From positions 1-5,645 of the forward strand of contig JAGWUK010000230.1 in NCBI GenBank assembly GCA_028868455.1: 5,645 nucleotides of DNA. The letters run 5' to 3'. The notes beneath the pieces are model-generated. The model saw only the letters and a list, made by a program, of their open reading frames with translations. It had not been told where the DNA came from and made no database searches. Positions 4,804-5,645 of this stretch are shown here, one piece after another. Within the stretch, counting starts at the first letter, position 1. Each line of letters starts with the position of its first letter. The stretch is from Burkholderiales bacterium. Its GTDB lineage: Bacteria; Pseudomonadota; Gammaproteobacteria; Burkholderiales; Burkholderiaceae_D. The translations under genes were made by a program, and so were the position numbers.

Positions 4804-5645
4804 TTACGTGCCACGGCCACGTTTTTCCCATTTACGCTCCTGTCGCGACAAGACTTTATCGTTTTCATCGACGGTTTCCAGATACACATCAAAACCCCAC
4901 AGACGTGCGACGTGCTTGAGCATTTCGCTCGTCTGCGCATTCAGCGGGCGCCGCAGATATTGCTTATGCCGCAATGTCAACGCGCGATCGCCCTGCATAT
5001 CGACAGACCAGACCTGGATGTTCGGCTCGCGGTTGCCCAGATTGTATTGCCCGGCAAGTTGCTGACGTATCGTCTGGTAACCGCTTTCATCATGGATCGC
5101 AGACACGATCAGCTTGTCCTTACTGTCATCGTCCAGTATCGAAAAAAAGTGAAAATCGCGTATCAGTTTGGGCGACAGAAACTGCGCAATAAAGCTCTCA
5201 TCTTTAAAATTGCGCATGGCAAATTGCAGCGTGGCCTGCCAGTCGCTACCGGCGATATCAGGAAACCATTCGCGATCTTCTTCTGTCGGGTTTTCACAAA
5301 TCCGGCGGATATCGCGCATCATCGCAAAACCCAGCGCATACGGGTTAATCCCATTGAAGTAACGACTGCCGACTGGCGGTTGATACACCACATTGGTATG
5401 GCTTTGTAAAAACTCCATCATGAAGCCATCACCGACAATGCCTTCTTCATACAGCTGGTGCAGAATGGTGTAATGCCAGAACGTTGCCCATCCTTCATTC
5501 ATGACCTGCGTCTGCCTTTGCGGATAAAAATACTGCGAGGTCTTGCGAATAATGCGCACGATTTCGCGCTGCCACGGTTGCAGCAGCGGCGAATATTTTT
5601 CGAAGAAATACAAAAGGTTTTCCTGTGGTTCCTGAGGAAAACGAT
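4804..5645 (-). CDS. spoVR: SpoVR/YcgB family protein, C-terminal part (5' end outside window)
   Basis: The visible 279 residues are the C-terminal part of a SpoVR-family protein, usually about 500 aa. The frame runs open to the window edge, so the start lies beyond 5645. The first visible residues read FPQEPQENLLYFFEKYSPLL, which matches the family interior and shows that the TTG at 5611-5613 is an internal leucine, not a start. Further family motifs are YFYPQRQTQVMNEGWATFWH (visible residues 38-57), NGINPYALG (97-105), DFHFFSILDD and a tail with VWSVDMQGDRALTLRHKQY. In Bacillus SpoVR acts in spore cortex formation. In non-sporulating proteobacteria the homologue (YcgB) usually sits with prkA and yeaH, and its biochemical role is not settled. 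Those partners would be expected to the right, outside the window. The protein is cytoplasmic, with no signal or membrane segment seen. It ends at TAA (4804-4806), with no clear terminator in the 151 nt before the next gene. Confidence 0.93.
   Translation of the reverse strand, partial: RFPQEPQENLLYFFEKYSPLLQPWQREIVRIIRKTSQYFYPQRQTQVMNEGWATFWHYTILHQLYEEGIVGDGFMMEFLQSHTNVVYQPPVGSRYFNGINPYALGFAMMRDIRRICENPTEEDREWFPDIAGSDWQATLQFAMRNFKDESFIAQFLSPKLIRDFHFFSILDDDSKDKLIVSAIHDESGYQTIRQQLAGQYNLGNREPNIQVWSVDMQGDRALTLRHKQYLRRPLNAQTSEMLKHVARLWGFDVYLETVDENDKVLSRQERKWEKRGRGT

Noticed and set aside
4583..4831. 82-codon minus-strand open frame spanning the spoVR end and the spacer
   Set aside because: It starts inside spoVR, overlaps the better-supported 103-aa gene out of frame by 70 nt, and has no ribosome binding site. 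An alternative ATG at 4800-4802, just after the spoVR stop, also lacks one.
4912..5409. 165-codon plus-strand open frame
   Set aside because: It is antisense to the clearly recognised SpoVR frame and shows no family features.
1..5645. CRISPR array, tRNA/rRNA, transposase, toxin-antitoxin or phage genes
   Set aside because: No regularly spaced repeats, RNA-gene signatures or matching protein motifs were seen on either strand.

Overview
The window looks like chromosomal DNA of a betaproteobacterium, probably order Burkholderiales and perhaps family Oxalobacteraceae (Herminiimonas/Collimonas-like). This rests on moderate GC, the CadR/CadA protein types, a SpoVR homologue in a Gram-negative style gene neighbourhood, and a repeat-like segment near the left end of a kind I associate with Burkholderiales. 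The taxonomic call is from memory and has not been tested by a search.

Layout. Positions 1-517 contain no convincing gene. They hold two close perfect palindromes (7-24 and 36-57), a repeat-like open segment with no start codon (115-282) that carries a 14-bp-arm hairpin, and the upstream region of the first gene. A MarC-family inner-membrane protein is encoded at 518-1204 (+). It converges on, and overlaps by 7 nt, a MerR-family Cd/Pb/Zn sensor of the CadR/PbrR type at 1198-1638 (-). A 477-bp spacer (1639-2115) follows. It contains a clear MerR-type promoter with 19-bp spacing (1946-1976), a second unexplained dyad (1760-1776), and short open frames that may be remains of lost genes. Next is a full-length Zn/Cd/Pb-exporting P1B-type ATPase (2116-4362, +). 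Its 3' end overlaps by 22 nt a convergent 103-aa protein of unknown function (4341-4652, -). The right end holds the C-terminal part of a SpoVR/YcgB-family protein (4804-5645, -), whose N-terminal part lies beyond the window.

How the genes work together. cadR and the ATPase gene form a divergent metal-detoxification pair. CadR should bind the dyad between the -35 and -10 elements of the stretched ATPase promoter and activate it when Cd(II), Pb(II) or Zn(II) occupies its cysteine site. The ATPase then exports the metal from the cytoplasm. The MarC-family gene and the spoVR/small-ORF pair have no evident link to metal resistance.

I found no CRISPR array, tRNA, rRNA, transposase or phage gene, and nothing that amounts to a new defence or mobile system. 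The most unusual points are the long and possibly decayed spacer between cadR and its target, the non-CxxC metal-binding motif plus Cys/His-rich tail of the ATPase, and the unrecognised small protein downstream of spoVR.
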